Shown: in pieces, positions 10,576 to 20,246 of the stretch
How positions within the stretch are numbered: the first letter of the stretch is position 1
Layout of the letters: every line of letters starts with the position of its first letter
Notes under the pieces: model-generated
The model's input: only the letters and a program-made list of their open reading frames with translations
Told to the model about the DNA's origin: nothing
Databases searched by the model: none
Source of the DNA: Dentipellis sp. KUC8613
Lineage: Eukaryota; Basidiomycota; Agaricomycetes; Russulales; Hericiaceae
NCBI GenBank assembly: GCA_002286715.1
Contig: NSJX01000073.1
Coordinates: 41,583 to 105,582, forward strand
DNA length: 64,000 nucleotides
Direction of reading: 5' to 3'
Made by a program: the position numbers and the translations under genes

Positions 10576-11818
10576 TCAGTACCCGTGGCCGAGCTCGAGC
10601 TCCAGATCGAGTCCGGTCGTCCACTCGCCCTTCGCGTCGACGAACGACGGCTGTGGGCTCTGGAAGAGCGCCGGCGGGACATCTGCGTATCGCACGCCCT
10701 CCTCTTCGAGGCCGAACCACTGCAGCGTTGCGCCGCCAAGGTTACTCAGGAACCCGAGGTCCGCAAGCTCGGGGAGCGCGGCAGGGTCCCGCTCGGCGAT
10801 GATGTGCCGGTACTCGCCGGCCGCTGCGAGCTCGTCGGTCGGTTCTGGCGAGATGATGTCTGAGGAGGGCGAGGCGGGGACACGGGTGTCCTGGGTGGCG
10901 CAGGTGGTGGGCGGGGAGCATGGGACATCGGTGGCGGTGGCGGTAGTCGTGAGGAAGGCGGGAAGCGGTCGACTCGCGAGAGATGGCGCGTGGGGGCATG
11001 TCGGCGCGTTGGGGAGGGTTTCCGCAAGCTGCAACTCCTGCATGGCCTGCTGGGCCTGGCCGAAGTTGCGGGCGAATAGATCTTGGCCATCGAAGTGGCG
11101 CGGCGTGGGTCTCACGATGTCGAGGCGCAGACCGCTTTCCTCGTCGGAGCTGTCCTCGTACCACCTCGATGGCGAGCTCGTGTGCCCATCCTTGTATGCA
11201 TTACGCTTGCCTGGGAAGGTGGGCAGCGGAGAGCAAGCCTCCGACCTTGGTGATAGAGGTGGCGTCGACTCGCGCGAAGACGCGGGTGAAGCCGAGCGCC
11301 ACAGAGGCGGGGGATAGAAGTCCAGCGCCGGCGAGGGCGACCGAGATGACATCGGCAGAGACGCATGGGAGGATGCGGGGGAGGAGCAGGGAGACAAGTA
11401 GGGGGAGCGGAAAAGGGGAGGCGGCGACGAGGGTGGCGTTGATACGGGCGTTGTGGTCGGTGCGGAATACTCCACTTCACCCTCGTCGTGGAGCCTCAGA
11501 GGATCACGACGAGGAGAATTGCGTCTGTAGGGGCTAGAGGAAGGACGATCAATGAGATTGGAATGCGACTGGAAGACAATAAGCAATCGATCCCACCTGT
11601 TCGGCCTCCCTACAAGCGACTTATGGCGCATCGCGCCACTCGAAGCCTTTGAAGGCACCAAGCTGGATTGCTTGTGGTACCGTTCGAAAGGGTACACCTC
11701 GGCACCTCGAGTGCGGGTGGCGTACTGGGAGTTTGAGAGAGTACGGATCTAGGGATACAAGTCAAATAAAGCAGGGGAAAGCGGGCAGTAGGTAGCGTAC
11801 ATTGAGGACTGTAAACAT
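10576..11818 (-). CDS. Ser/Pro-rich protein, two exons, unknown function
   Basis: Exon 1 is tiny (11818-11801, MFTVLN), followed by a 52-nt intron (GTACGC..CCCTAG) and a long exon 11748-10576. The product is about 396 aa. Residues 90-190 are Ser/Pro-rich with repeated SP motifs. The C-terminal third contains better ordered acidic sequence (EYRHIIAERDPAALPELADL, then GGATLQWFGLEEEGVRYADV). The large plus-strand ORF over the same bases is a shadow: codon usage on minus is natural and the short first exon splices in frame. No family recognised. Confidence 0.55.
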
Positions 11819-11899
11819 TTTGAGAGCTTGGGGTTTGAGACGTTGAGAACTTGATAGTTCTAATACTTCTGAGGTGGACACTTGGGGGCAAGTGGGGAG

Positions 11900-13370
11900 A
11901 AGACAAGAAGGCGGAGTGAGCAAGCCGATGGTTATTTGTACGGATCGGGCAAGCGCCGAAAAGTACAAGGGCGAGTCATGAGGTCTTGAGAGAACAAAAG
12001 GAGTGCGCAATTCGCGTGACGACAAGGGCCCGTGCTTACTTACCATGAGCCAATGCCCTATTCTTTCAAATTTCATTATGTCCGCGTTATCTACCTGGCC
12101 TAAAGCTGAAGGACTTCGACGTCTGGAGACGAGTTGGAAGTAGATCCTCTCAGTGAACACCCAGTTAATGCACTTTGCTTGAGAGTGCTTGTATTATGAG
12201 CGGAGGTACACTTGCTATACCGCGGTTGTCTCCGTTAGCAAGGATAGAAATTGGGGTCCTGGAAGTCAGTAGTGAAGCTAGTGAAGAGCGACATGATAAG
12301 ACGGATAGATATCAGGGACGAAAACGTTTAGATCCCTTCCATCAGTAAGCGCAATTGGGACACGGAGCAGCGGCGCCGGTCACGGAGTCCGAGAGAACCA
12401 TATTGGGGTTGAGAGCCATGCGCAATGATGGTCAGGACATCATGACGTGCCGCCGACGTGGCCTTCAAGCGATTGCCCATATTAATGCCCTCACTTTCGT
12501 TCCCTATGCTCGCAGGACACGCAACGGATAGCACTAGGCTGGAGATGATCACCCAGTGCCCAGCAGGATGCGCTAGAGAGGACGGCTGTGAGCCATGAGA
12601 GTAGTTGGCCCACCCTTCAAAAATATACCGAGCGGATGTGAAGTGGATGGCGCGGAATGGAACAAAGGCATCAGAACTGTGCCCTGGAAGAATATATACG
12701 GCCTGCAGAAAAAAGGGTGCCCAAGCCGGCATTGTCTATCGCGTGTTTTCTCCACAGATGGTTTCTGGATTCGAGTGATTATTGCTTCCGGCCCTGCACG
12801 GAAAACCATTAATCCCGAGCAGCGTAAAACACCACAGCAGGTGCTCCTTGTCTTCCATTTCATCCTGCCCTTGTGCTAGCACGTGTGAACTTGGCTTCCA
12901 CAATAAGATTGCGAGAGCGGATTCCCGTCCGCATGATGCAGGCGGATACCGTGACGAAGCAACCAGGGGAGCTCGGGGTGGTGGAACATGGCGCCGAGAT
13001 CATTATGCCGTACGTATTCCGAGTACTGGTCTGGGTTCTGGAAGCGTGATTGTCGAGAGAATACAAAAAGGGACATAATTGATGACAGCCCAAGGAGATG
13101 CAGCTGTCTCATCCTGCTTGCTGTCGGAACAAAATGAATTGAAAGACAACCGGAAGGCATCACAAGAAGGGTACGCACTCAAAGGCTGGGATCTCGAAGC
13201 CGAACGATCTACAGGACAGCGTGATTGCGTCAGTTTGGATCCGGCTCCTCTGCTAACCGAGGGGAGCATTGCAATCCCTCCGCCCTGCTTTCCCAATCGC
13301 AGACGTCTGAAAAAACGGAAAAGTACCCCAAATGAGTGCGGCAGAGTAAAGATACATCACCAATAAAAGC
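11900..13370. other. No gene recognised
   Basis: Only ORFs below about 135 codons, overlapping on both strands. None has a domain I can name. Confidence 0.4.
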
Positions 13371-13449
13371 TCACTGGTACGATCCTCGTCAGAATTTGCG
13401 ATGTGATAACTTACCTTCGTGGTCTTGCCTAGGGTTCCGTGAATAATTC

Positions 13450-13575
13450 CTCCGGAATTTCTTACATAGTTAGTAACATATGTGCGGTTTTCGGATTTCT
13501 TACAAGCTTTATTAACATGTTAATAACATTTTTGTTAGTTACTCATTCCTCACATGTAAGAAATGTATTATTTAC
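13450..13575. repeat. AT-rich segment with inverted pieces
   Basis: TTTCTTACA near its left end is matched by TGTAAGAAA near its right end, with GTTAGTAACAT and ATGTTAATAACA between. The composition is sharply AT-rich. It could be a small inverted-repeat element or the 3' flank of the hAT-like gene that follows. Confidence 0.35.
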
Positions 13576-13632
13576 ATTGTAAGAAAAGAAATTTGTGTTA
13601 GAAAATTGCCACTGGCGTGAACGGGCCAAGTT

Positions 13633-14642
13633 TCACCAATCCCAGTCTGCCACGGTTGGTGCAGGTGCTGTGGTGGCTCCAGGACGAGAGGAAGATGGTA
13701 CTCCGTCTACCGGAGTCAACGACAGTATGTCCTTCAATGCAGGAGCCGTAAGATTGATGTACGTCTCCCCGAGTTCCAAGCACGACGCCCGATTTGGAGT
13801 CTCCACCGTTACACCTTCTCCATCACTCTCCGATCCATCATTGTCGTCATCGGATTCTGATCTGCACCCACCTGCTCCGACTGCCGCATTCTCCAGACTA
13901 CTCGTCGAAGCTGTGGAGCTGCCAGTTCTGAGTCTACGAAGAATATCCTTGTTGATATCTCGGAATTTGACTGTTGGGTTGACCGGCACTTTTGGGGTCT
14001 TTGCCTGTATTGTAATTGGTCAACAATGCTTGCATGACACACAAGCAACAGTACTGTACCTTGTGGACTCCATACCATTGTTGAATTTGTATCATATCGA
14101 CGAGCGTATGCGCACGCTGATTACCACGGAGTGCGGAGTTCAGCCATGTGAACGCTGAACCCGTTCGTTCATCAGGCATAGAGTTCACGAGAATAGAAAA
14201 AATCTTTGTTGCAAGCATCTGCCGTGCAGCAACACCTAAATTCAGTTATCGTCTATAATCACGATGAAGGGTCACTTACGGCAAGTACCCGTGCCCGCGG
14301 GTGTGCAAGTAGATTCTCCCACCATTGCAGAGACATCTTTTTCCCTACTTCTTCATTAAATGGGTACTCGTTTCTCCAGAATGCCTCAAGCTGTGACTTT
14401 AGCTCACGAGAAGCTAGCGGGCCACCGACTGTCTCGAGAACTGGATGCACACGCTTGTTTGGATGTGTCTCCATACGCGTGACTTCGACCTTGAGCATTT
14501 TCTTGAGGTACTCCTTTGCCCGATTATACGCACGAGGGTGAGGCATGCTCAGGTTTGCGTTGGGACCTGGAATAACAATGGATGGTTCCGCAGTCTCGAC
14601 AATAAGGAAGAAGTCAGACATTGGATATCCTATATTGTAGTG
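13633..14642 (-). pseudogene. hAT-like transposase, C-terminal part, cut by the copia element
   Basis: Three exons are clear: 14642-14281, 14218-14061 and 14004-13633, with introns of 62 and 56 nt. The product has the hAT C-terminal dimerisation features: WWENLLAHPRARVLA, then a segment with ILVNSMPDERTGSAFTWLNS, then QQWY and PTVKFRDINKDIL. After that comes a Ser/Asp-rich tail. The upstream part of the gene is absent: coding sequence runs straight into the LTR boundary at 14643 and does not resume at 20247, where an unrelated NLR-like gene lies. So the gene has lost its N-terminal and catalytic region. Family assignment rests on the C-terminal motifs that recur in basidiomycete hAT-type proteins. 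Confidence 0.7.
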
Positions 14643-14841
14643 TGACAAAACCTGTAAGAGCGCAGCGATGCGCGATTCCTCAGTCTCACTGCAGATAGTG
14701 GAACGACTGAGGGATAGAGAAAGAGAAAAACACGATGACACGGTATGTAGCACAGCCACAAGTGGCTTACAGACTGTACAGACGCGCGCCACAGGCGCTC
14801 TGGGGATTAGGTAAGCTCGCTACTAACCGTCCGTTTTGACA
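14643..14841 (-). repeat. Copia 3' LTR
   Basis: 199 bp, TG..CA ends. A G-rich polypurine tract (GAGTGGGGGTG on minus) abuts it at 14842-14852. The polyprotein stop codon lies 19 bp inside this LTR. Confidence 0.9.
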
Positions 14842-17800
14842 CCCCCACTCGAGCGAACCCTAAGACCCATCGCCTTCACAAACTTCCAGTGCTTCTCCTG
14901 AATAAGTGCCTTGGTTAAGACATCTGCAACCTGGTCATGTGTAGACACATAGCGTACGACCACTTCACCAGTGCGCACAAGATCATCTCGGAAGAAGTGG
15001 TACTTGCGCATGATATGCTTGGTGCGAGCACGGAATTGTGGTTCTCGGCTCAGGATTATGGCTGCTTGGTTGTCGCAGAGCAACTCTGTGGGTGATGTTT
15101 GAGGGTGTCCAATCTCGCCAAAAAATGTCCGAAGCCATGCAAGGTGTTGGCCAGCATTGCTAAGAGCAATGTATTCTGCCTCAGTGGTTGAGAGAGCGAC
15201 CATGGATTGACACTTGCTGGACCAACCAATGGCACCTCCAGTGCTGATGAAGACATAGCCTGAGGTGGACCGGGATGTGTCAGGGTCGTCTGACCAGGAA
15301 GCATCTGTGTACCCATGAAAGTCCATATCCATAGAAACATCGTTGCCATTGTAGCACAGCTCCATGTCCCGGGTGTGACGAAGGTACCGCAAGACACGTT
15401 TGGCGGCTTCCCAGTGGCAAAGCTTGGGTGCAGCACTGAAACGTCCAAGGACACCTACAGCAAAGGCAATGTCTGGACGAGTTCCAAGCATTGCATACAT
15501 GAGGGAGCCTACAACACTGGGATAGGTGACAGTGATTCCATCGTCCATGACCATTTGATGAACAGTGCGGTTGTCATCAGGATCGTTAGCAGATAATTGT
15601 GCATTATGACGCATGGGAGTGTGGGCAGGTTTGGACTTGGACATGCCGCAACGCTTTAGGATAGTGTCGATGTACTGGGCCTGTGAGAGGGAGATGGTGT
15701 GTTCGAGACGATCATGTTTGATCTCAAGACCGAGAATGTAGGACGCTTCACCTAGGTCACGCATTTTGAATGCATCGGCGAGCATAGACTTCACCTTGTC
15801 CATAAAGTACCTGGTGGTGGCAGCAAGAAGGAGATCATCGACATAAACAACAAGGAAGCAGAGTTCATTGCATTTGCCATGGAACACATAGAGACAGGTC
15901 TCTGCATTCAGGCGAGTGAAACCAAGTTCGCCAAGTTTTCGGTCAAAGGTGACATTCCAGGTGCGACCTGCCTGCTTGAGACCATATAGTGACCGCTTGA
16001 GGCGCCAACAGTACCCTTCAGGGATCTCAACCCCCACTGGTGGAGAGAGGTAGATTTCTTCTTCTAGCTCACCATTGAGGTATGCAGTGGATACATCCAT
16101 CTGGTCAAGTTCTAGGTCAAATTTGGCTGCAAGGGCAAGGATAATGTGAATGGACTCGAGGTTTGCAACTGGGGCAAAGGTCTCCTGGAAGTCAATGCCT
16201 TCCTTCTGGAGAAATCCTCGAGCAACAATACGGAGTTTGTACCGCTCAATATTTCCATTCTTATCAAGTTTGATCCGCATGACAGGTTTTGAAGAGACAG
16301 GTTTGACACCTTCTGGAATTGGAACTACCTCGTAGACATCATTGTCACTGAGGTTTTGAAGTTCTTCAGCTAAAGCTTCAATCCAGTATTTTGCATCGGG
16401 GCCAGATAGTGCCTCCTTCAAAGTCTTTGGTGTGTGATGGTCTGAATCTGGGTCGACTCCTGCTGTGCCTGCAAAGAAAGCTTCAGCTGCGCTGTCGTCA
16501 AGTTCCAAGATGGCATTGTGCAGTTCTTCAGCCGTAAATGGCTGGTTGGTAGGTTGCTGGCTGGCTGAGGTATCCAGACCTTCCCCCTCCTGCGGCTGTT
16601 TGGACTGCCGACGAGTTAACATGTCTCCAAGTAGTTTGGCTGTAGCCTCTGCCTCGCGGGCCAATTTCTTGTCTGCAGCATGTTTCTCCTGGCGAGCCAC
16701 TGCATCATACCATCCTTGTGTAGGTGGAGGAGCAGGCTTGCGAGCACGTGAGGACTGACGAGTCCCAACTTGCGGTATGGGTGCAGGTTTCCGCATCTGT
16801 GACTGGCGGACCCCTCCTACTTTCGGTGCAGGAGAGTGTTGGATCACAGGTGAACGGGGTTCAACCTTGGGCACAGGAATGTCTTCAGATGGCGCGTAAG
16901 TCTGAGTGGGGATGCGCGGCATCTCTGGTACTGGAGGGACCCCCACTGCTTGCGACATTGAAGATGGCCCAGGTAGCGCATAACCCTGGCTGGATTTGCG
17001 CGCAGGTTTGGGTACCATAGGGGCCCCCACTGCTCCAGGGAGGGCTGTATCTCGCGCGTAACTCCGAGTGGAAGTGTGCGCGGGTTTGGCTACTGTGTGA
17101 CCACTGCCAAGGTGTGGGAGGTGCACCGATGTGTCTTCAGTCTTAGGCACAGTAACAGGGGCCTTGGGAGCAGAAAAACGCGCATATATCCGGCTGGGGT
17201 TGCGCGTGTTTTTGTCCTCGGCATGTGCAGGGACCTGAGTGCGATTGGAAGCCATGTCATCTGCAGGTATGTGATTATGCGCGTACACCCGACTGGATTT
17301 GTGCGTGTAATCTGTAGTCTCGTGCACTGTCTGGGGTGTGAGGTCACCCTCGGGTGTAGTGGGAGCTTCAGGAGCTGGAGTACCCGCATATGTCTGTGTG
17401 GATTTACGTGCCATTCTGGGGATACCTGAGCGGAAAGCTGCCTTTGGTTCTGCTGACACTCCAAAGCCCTCCGTTGTGGTTGGTAAGTCATCAGGAATGA
17501 CTTCACCATCAGGGAAGAATGAGGCAGGTGGTATCTCATCGTCATCCAGATGCAGACGAGTCTCGACTGGTGGTGTAGGTACCGAAATAGCACTCTGCGG
17601 GAGTAAGTCATTGCGAAGGAGGTCATTGTAAGAGGTATTGCTTGGATCATGATCTGGTAGGGAGACTTCAGATGGTGCTGTACCCTCTTCATTGAAGCAA
17701 ACATGTCTGGAAACATAGACCTGGCGGGTTTCAACATCCATAAGGCGGTATGCCTTCTGTGTGGGCGAGTATCCCAACAGCACAGCTCGACGAGCTTTGC

Positions 17801-19994
17801 CACCAAATTTACCACTGCGCTTGTCCTTTGTGATATATGAATAGGCCGGACAACCAAAGGGGCGGAACATAGAGGTGTCAACTCGCCGCTGAAATAGTGT
17901 TTCGAATGGAGTCTTTCCTTTGATACCAGCAGCAGGGCGACGGTCAATGATGAAGGCAGCTGTGTCCATAGCATCTGACCAAAAGCTCTTGGGAAGTTTG
18001 GAAGCAATCAGCATAGACACAGCAGTGTTGACAAGGGTCTGGTTGGCACATTCTGCAAGTCCATTTTGCTCAGGTGTATCTGCAGCTGTAGTTTCCTTCA
18101 ATGTCCCCTCCTGGCGAAGTTTCTCCTTGAAGCCTGAGTCTTCGTATTCACCTCCATTGTCAGTCCTGAAGAAGTCGACAAAGTTGGGGGAGAGGATAAC
18201 AGCACCGACTTCTTGTCGGAAGAAAGCTTCAGCTTCAAGTTTCCACTGGTTGTATTTTGCCCGAGCTTCGCTTTTGTGCTTCATGAAGAAGACCCACATA
18301 AACCTCCCATAGTCGTCAATGAATGTAATCCAGTAGCGGTAGCCTTGACGAGACATTGGTGTGACTGGTCCCCCGACATCTGAGTGGATGAGCTCAAGAG
18401 GCCGAGAGCTGCTCCAACGTCCATTCGATTTGAAAGGGAGCTTGCGCATCTTTCCGAGAATGCAAGGCTCACAGAACTCCGGTTTTCCAGTCAATGCTGT
18501 GATGTCCTGTAGTTGTCCTTTTCGGACCATACGTTGGAGAGTATCAGTGGGTGTATGACCCATGCGGCGATGAAGAACATTGATGTCGACAGAGACAAGT
18601 GCATGAGTAGGGGAGATGGTGAAGTCAATATCCAGATGGTAAAGCCCTCTGTGATGGTGCCCATGCATTACAGTTTTATGTCGTCTGGCATCTTGGACGT
18701 GACAAACCTTCTCCTCGAAAGTGGATATGAGTCGGTGCTTTGCAAGACTGTTGACGGATATGAGGGTGATTGCAAAAGAGGGGACATAGAGTACTTTGTC
18801 CAGTCGGATGGAATAGATTTTTCCATTGACCTTGCTAGCGATGCATATAGATCCAATGCCAGGAGCTTCGACAAAAGACTGATCACCGAATCGAATGCGC
18901 CTTGGTGGGTCCAGAGGTCGGTAGGAGTCTGGCTGGAACCAGCTGATGTTTGGTACCATTGTTGCAGAAGCACCCGAGTCCAGAATGATTGTGAAGGCAT
19001 TTCTTACTTCAGGTTCGGACGAGAAATAAGCCTCAAGATCTGTCATAAGACGCTTCGAGATAGTTACACGAGAGCCTGTTCTATGTGACGCAATTGCCAA
19101 CTGAGCTGTTTCATCCGACTCTGAGTCAGATGATTGGTCGGCCGCTGAATGAGCTGAGTCCTTTTGCTTCCTTTTCCCTTTCCCCTTCTGACCTGATTTT
19201 GGCGCGTAACCCCGCTCGGATTTGCGCGCTGATTCACCCTCTTTGGCACGCTTCTTCAGAGTGAAACACTCCTCTGTTGTGTGTCGTCCGGCACCATGAA
19301 GGGAGCACACCTTCTTGCTTGTGTGAGCGGCGTGTGTGCTCTCGGTGGACTCAGCGAGAACATGCTTTGCTTCACCTTGAAGTCGTTGACGGACTTCAGA
19401 GAAGGAGGCTGGCTTATCGGCAGGGAGAGTGTGAAGAACCGATGTTTTGAATGTCTCCCAATTGTTGGACGATGGGAGTGAGTGAAGTAAAAGGTAGATG
19501 AGGAACTCGTCATCCAGGACCTTCTTGAGTGATGCTAGAGAGCGACGGCCATTGGTGAGGAGGTTCAGATGGACATCGAGCGACTCGAGAGAGGCGCCAT
19601 CCCATCGAGCGTTCATCATGTCGACGAAGGTGTAGAATCCGGTGACACCAGCATTTGCCTTCTCGAAGAGCTTGACAAGAGTGTCGTAGAGGTCCTTGGC
19701 AGAGTCGATGTGAGCATACTCCATTGCCAGCTCATCACTGATGTACTCGACGATTATGCCATGTGCCTTTCGGTTTTGAGTGGCAAAGGTGTCGCTTGAG
19801 ACATAACTAGGAGAGTAGAGGGAAACCGAAGCAGCAGCTAGTGCTGAAGAAGCAGTTTCTTCCCCAGTAACGATGGCAAGAACCTTCTCCTGGCCGAGCT
19901 TCGATTTGATCCGGACTTGCCAAAGTCGGAAGTCATCCTGCGAGTGCAGGACCGGGCAAGTGGTGTGGCCACCACTTGAGGCTGATGAAGCCAT
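14823..19994 (-). CDS. Copia Gag-Pol polyprotein
   Basis: About 1723 aa from the ATG at 19994; no frameshift or stop. Order: Gag; a variant zinc knuckle CSLHGAGRHTTEEC (C-x2-H-x4-H-x4-C, about residue 245); aspartic protease with DSGA at about residue 339; integrase with an H-H-C-C region near 470-520 and the catalytic core (HSDVGG, TDNGGEYE, EQNGLAE, about 540-645); reverse transcriptase with YVDD at about 1384; RNase H (YTDASWSDDPDTSRS, about 1560). The order IN before RT defines Ty1/copia. Between integrase and RT (about 860-1045) there are at least six degenerate copies of a short Ser..Tyr-Ala motif such as KSTQTYA, KSSRVYA and KSSQGYA. The same motif occurs once in Gag (KSERGYA). The element looks able to encode all its proteins. 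Confidence 0.95.
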   Translation of the reverse strand: MASSASSGGHTTCPVLHSQDDFRLWQVRIKSKLGQEKVLAIVTGEETASSALAAASVSLYSPSYVSSDTFATQNRKAHGIIVEYISDELAMEYAHIDSAKDLYDTLVKLFEKANAGVTGFYTFVDMMNARWDGASLESLDVHLNLLTNGRRSLASLKKVLDDEFLIYLLLHSLPSSNNWETFKTSVLHTLPADKPASFSEVRQRLQGEAKHVLAESTESTHAAHTSKKVCSLHGAGRHTTEECFTLKKRAKEGESARKSERGYAPKSGQKGKGKRKQKDSAHSAADQSSDSESDETAQLAIASHRTGSRVTISKRLMTDLEAYFSSEPEVRNAFTIILDSGASATMVPNISWFQPDSYRPLDPPRRIRFGDQSFVEAPGIGSICIASKVNGKIYSIRLDKVLYVPSFAITLISVNSLAKHRLISTFEEKVCHVQDARRHKTVMHGHHHRGLYHLDIDFTISPTHALVSVDINVLHRRMGHTPTDTLQRMVRKGQLQDITALTGKPEFCEPCILGKMRKLPFKSNGRWSSSRPLELIHSDVGGPVTPMSRQGYRYWITFIDDYGRFMWVFFMKHKSEARAKYNQWKLEAEAFFRQEVGAVILSPNFVDFFRTDNGGEYEDSGFKEKLRQEGTLKETTAADTPEQNGLAECANQTLVNTAVSMLIASKLPKSFWSDAMDTAAFIIDRRPAAGIKGKTPFETLFQRRVDTSMFRPFGCPAYSYITKDKRSGKFGGKARRAVLLGYSPTQKAYRLMDVETRQVYVSRHVCFNEEGTAPSEVSLPDHDPSNTSYNDLLRNDLLPQSAISVPTPPVETRLHLDDDEIPPASFFPDGEVIPDDLPTTTEGFGVSAEPKAAFRSGIPRMARKSTQTYAGTPAPEAPTTPEGDLTPQTVHETTDYTHKSSRVYAHNHIPADDMASNRTQVPAHAEDKNTRNPSRIYARFSAPKAPVTVPKTEDTSVHLPHLGSGHTVAKPAHTSTRSYARDTALPGAVGAPMVPKPARKSSQGYALPGPSSMSQAVGVPPVPEMPRIPTQTYAPSEDIPVPKVEPRSPVIQHSPAPKVGGVRQSQMRKPAPIPQVGTRQSSRARKPAPPPTQGWYDAVARQEKHAADKKLAREAEATAKLLGDMLTRRQSKQPQEGEGLDTSASQQPTNQPFTAEELHNAILELDDSAAEAFFAGTAGVDPDSDHHTPKTLKEALSGPDAKYWIEALAEELQNLSDNDVYEVVPIPEGVKPVSSKPVMRIKLDKNGNIERYKLRIVARGFLQKEGIDFQETFAPVANLESIHIILALAAKFDLELDQMDVSTAYLNGELEEEIYLSPPVGVEIPEGYCWRLKRSLYGLKQAGRTWNVTFDRKLGELGFTRLNAETCLYVFHGKCNELCFLVVYVDDLLLAATTRYFMDKVKSMLADAFKMRDLGEASYILGLEIKHDRLEHTISLSQAQYIDTILKRCGMSKSKPAHTPMRHNAQLSANDPDDNRTVHQMVMDDGITVTYPSVVGSLMYAMLGTRPDIAFAVGVLGRFSAAPKLCHWEAAKRVLRYLRHTRDMELCYNGNDVSMDMDFHGYTDASWSDDPDTSRSTSGYVFISTGGAIGWSSKCQSMVALSTTEAEYIALSNAGQHLAWLRTFFGEIGHPQTSPTELLCDNQAAIILSREPQFRARTKHIMRKYHFFRDDLVRTGEVVVRYVSTHDQVADVLTKALIQEKHWKFVKAMGLRVRSSGGVKTDG

Positions 19995-20035
19995 AAGTGA
20001 GTCGTTCGAGGTTAGGCTGGTATGTTCAGGCAACA

Positions 20036-20047
20036 GGGCCCATAACC
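20036..20047 (-). other. Copia primer binding site, internal initiator-tRNA type
   Basis: Just inside the 5' LTR the minus strand reads GGTTATGGGCCC. This is complementary to the anticodon stem-loop of initiator tRNA-Met (GGGCCCAUAACC), not to its 3' end. Drosophila copia is primed in this way by a tRNA half-molecule. Confidence 0.7.
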
Positions 20048-20246
20048 TGACAAAACCTGTAAGAGCGCAGCGATGCGCAATTCCTCAGTCTCACTGCAGA
20101 TAGTGGAACGACTGAGGGATAGAGAAAGAGAAAAACACGATGACACAGTATGTAGCACAGCCACAAGTGGCTTACAGACTGTACAGACGCGCGCCACAGG
20201 CGCTCTGGGGATTAGGTAAGCTCGCTACTAACCGTCCGTTTTGACA
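20048..20246 (-). repeat. Copia 5' LTR
   Basis: Same length as the 3' LTR, with scattered single-base differences (for example GCGCAATT here against GCGCGATT). Confidence 0.9.

Larger units (their letters stand above)
14643..20246 (-). mobile_element. Complete Ty1/copia LTR retrotransposon
   Basis: Two 199-bp LTRs (14643-14841 and 20048-20246) bound one long gag-pol ORF. On the minus strand the element starts TGTCAAAACGG and ends TTTTGTCA. A primer binding site and a polypurine tract are in the expected places. The LTRs differ at only a few positions by eye, so insertion is recent. No 5-bp target duplication is visible: flanks are TAGTG and GCATG. Confidence 0.92.

Noticed and set aside
10445..11317. 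290-codon plus-strand ORF
   Set aside because: Shadow of the minus-strand gene at 10576-11818, which has a spliced first exon in frame and more natural composition.
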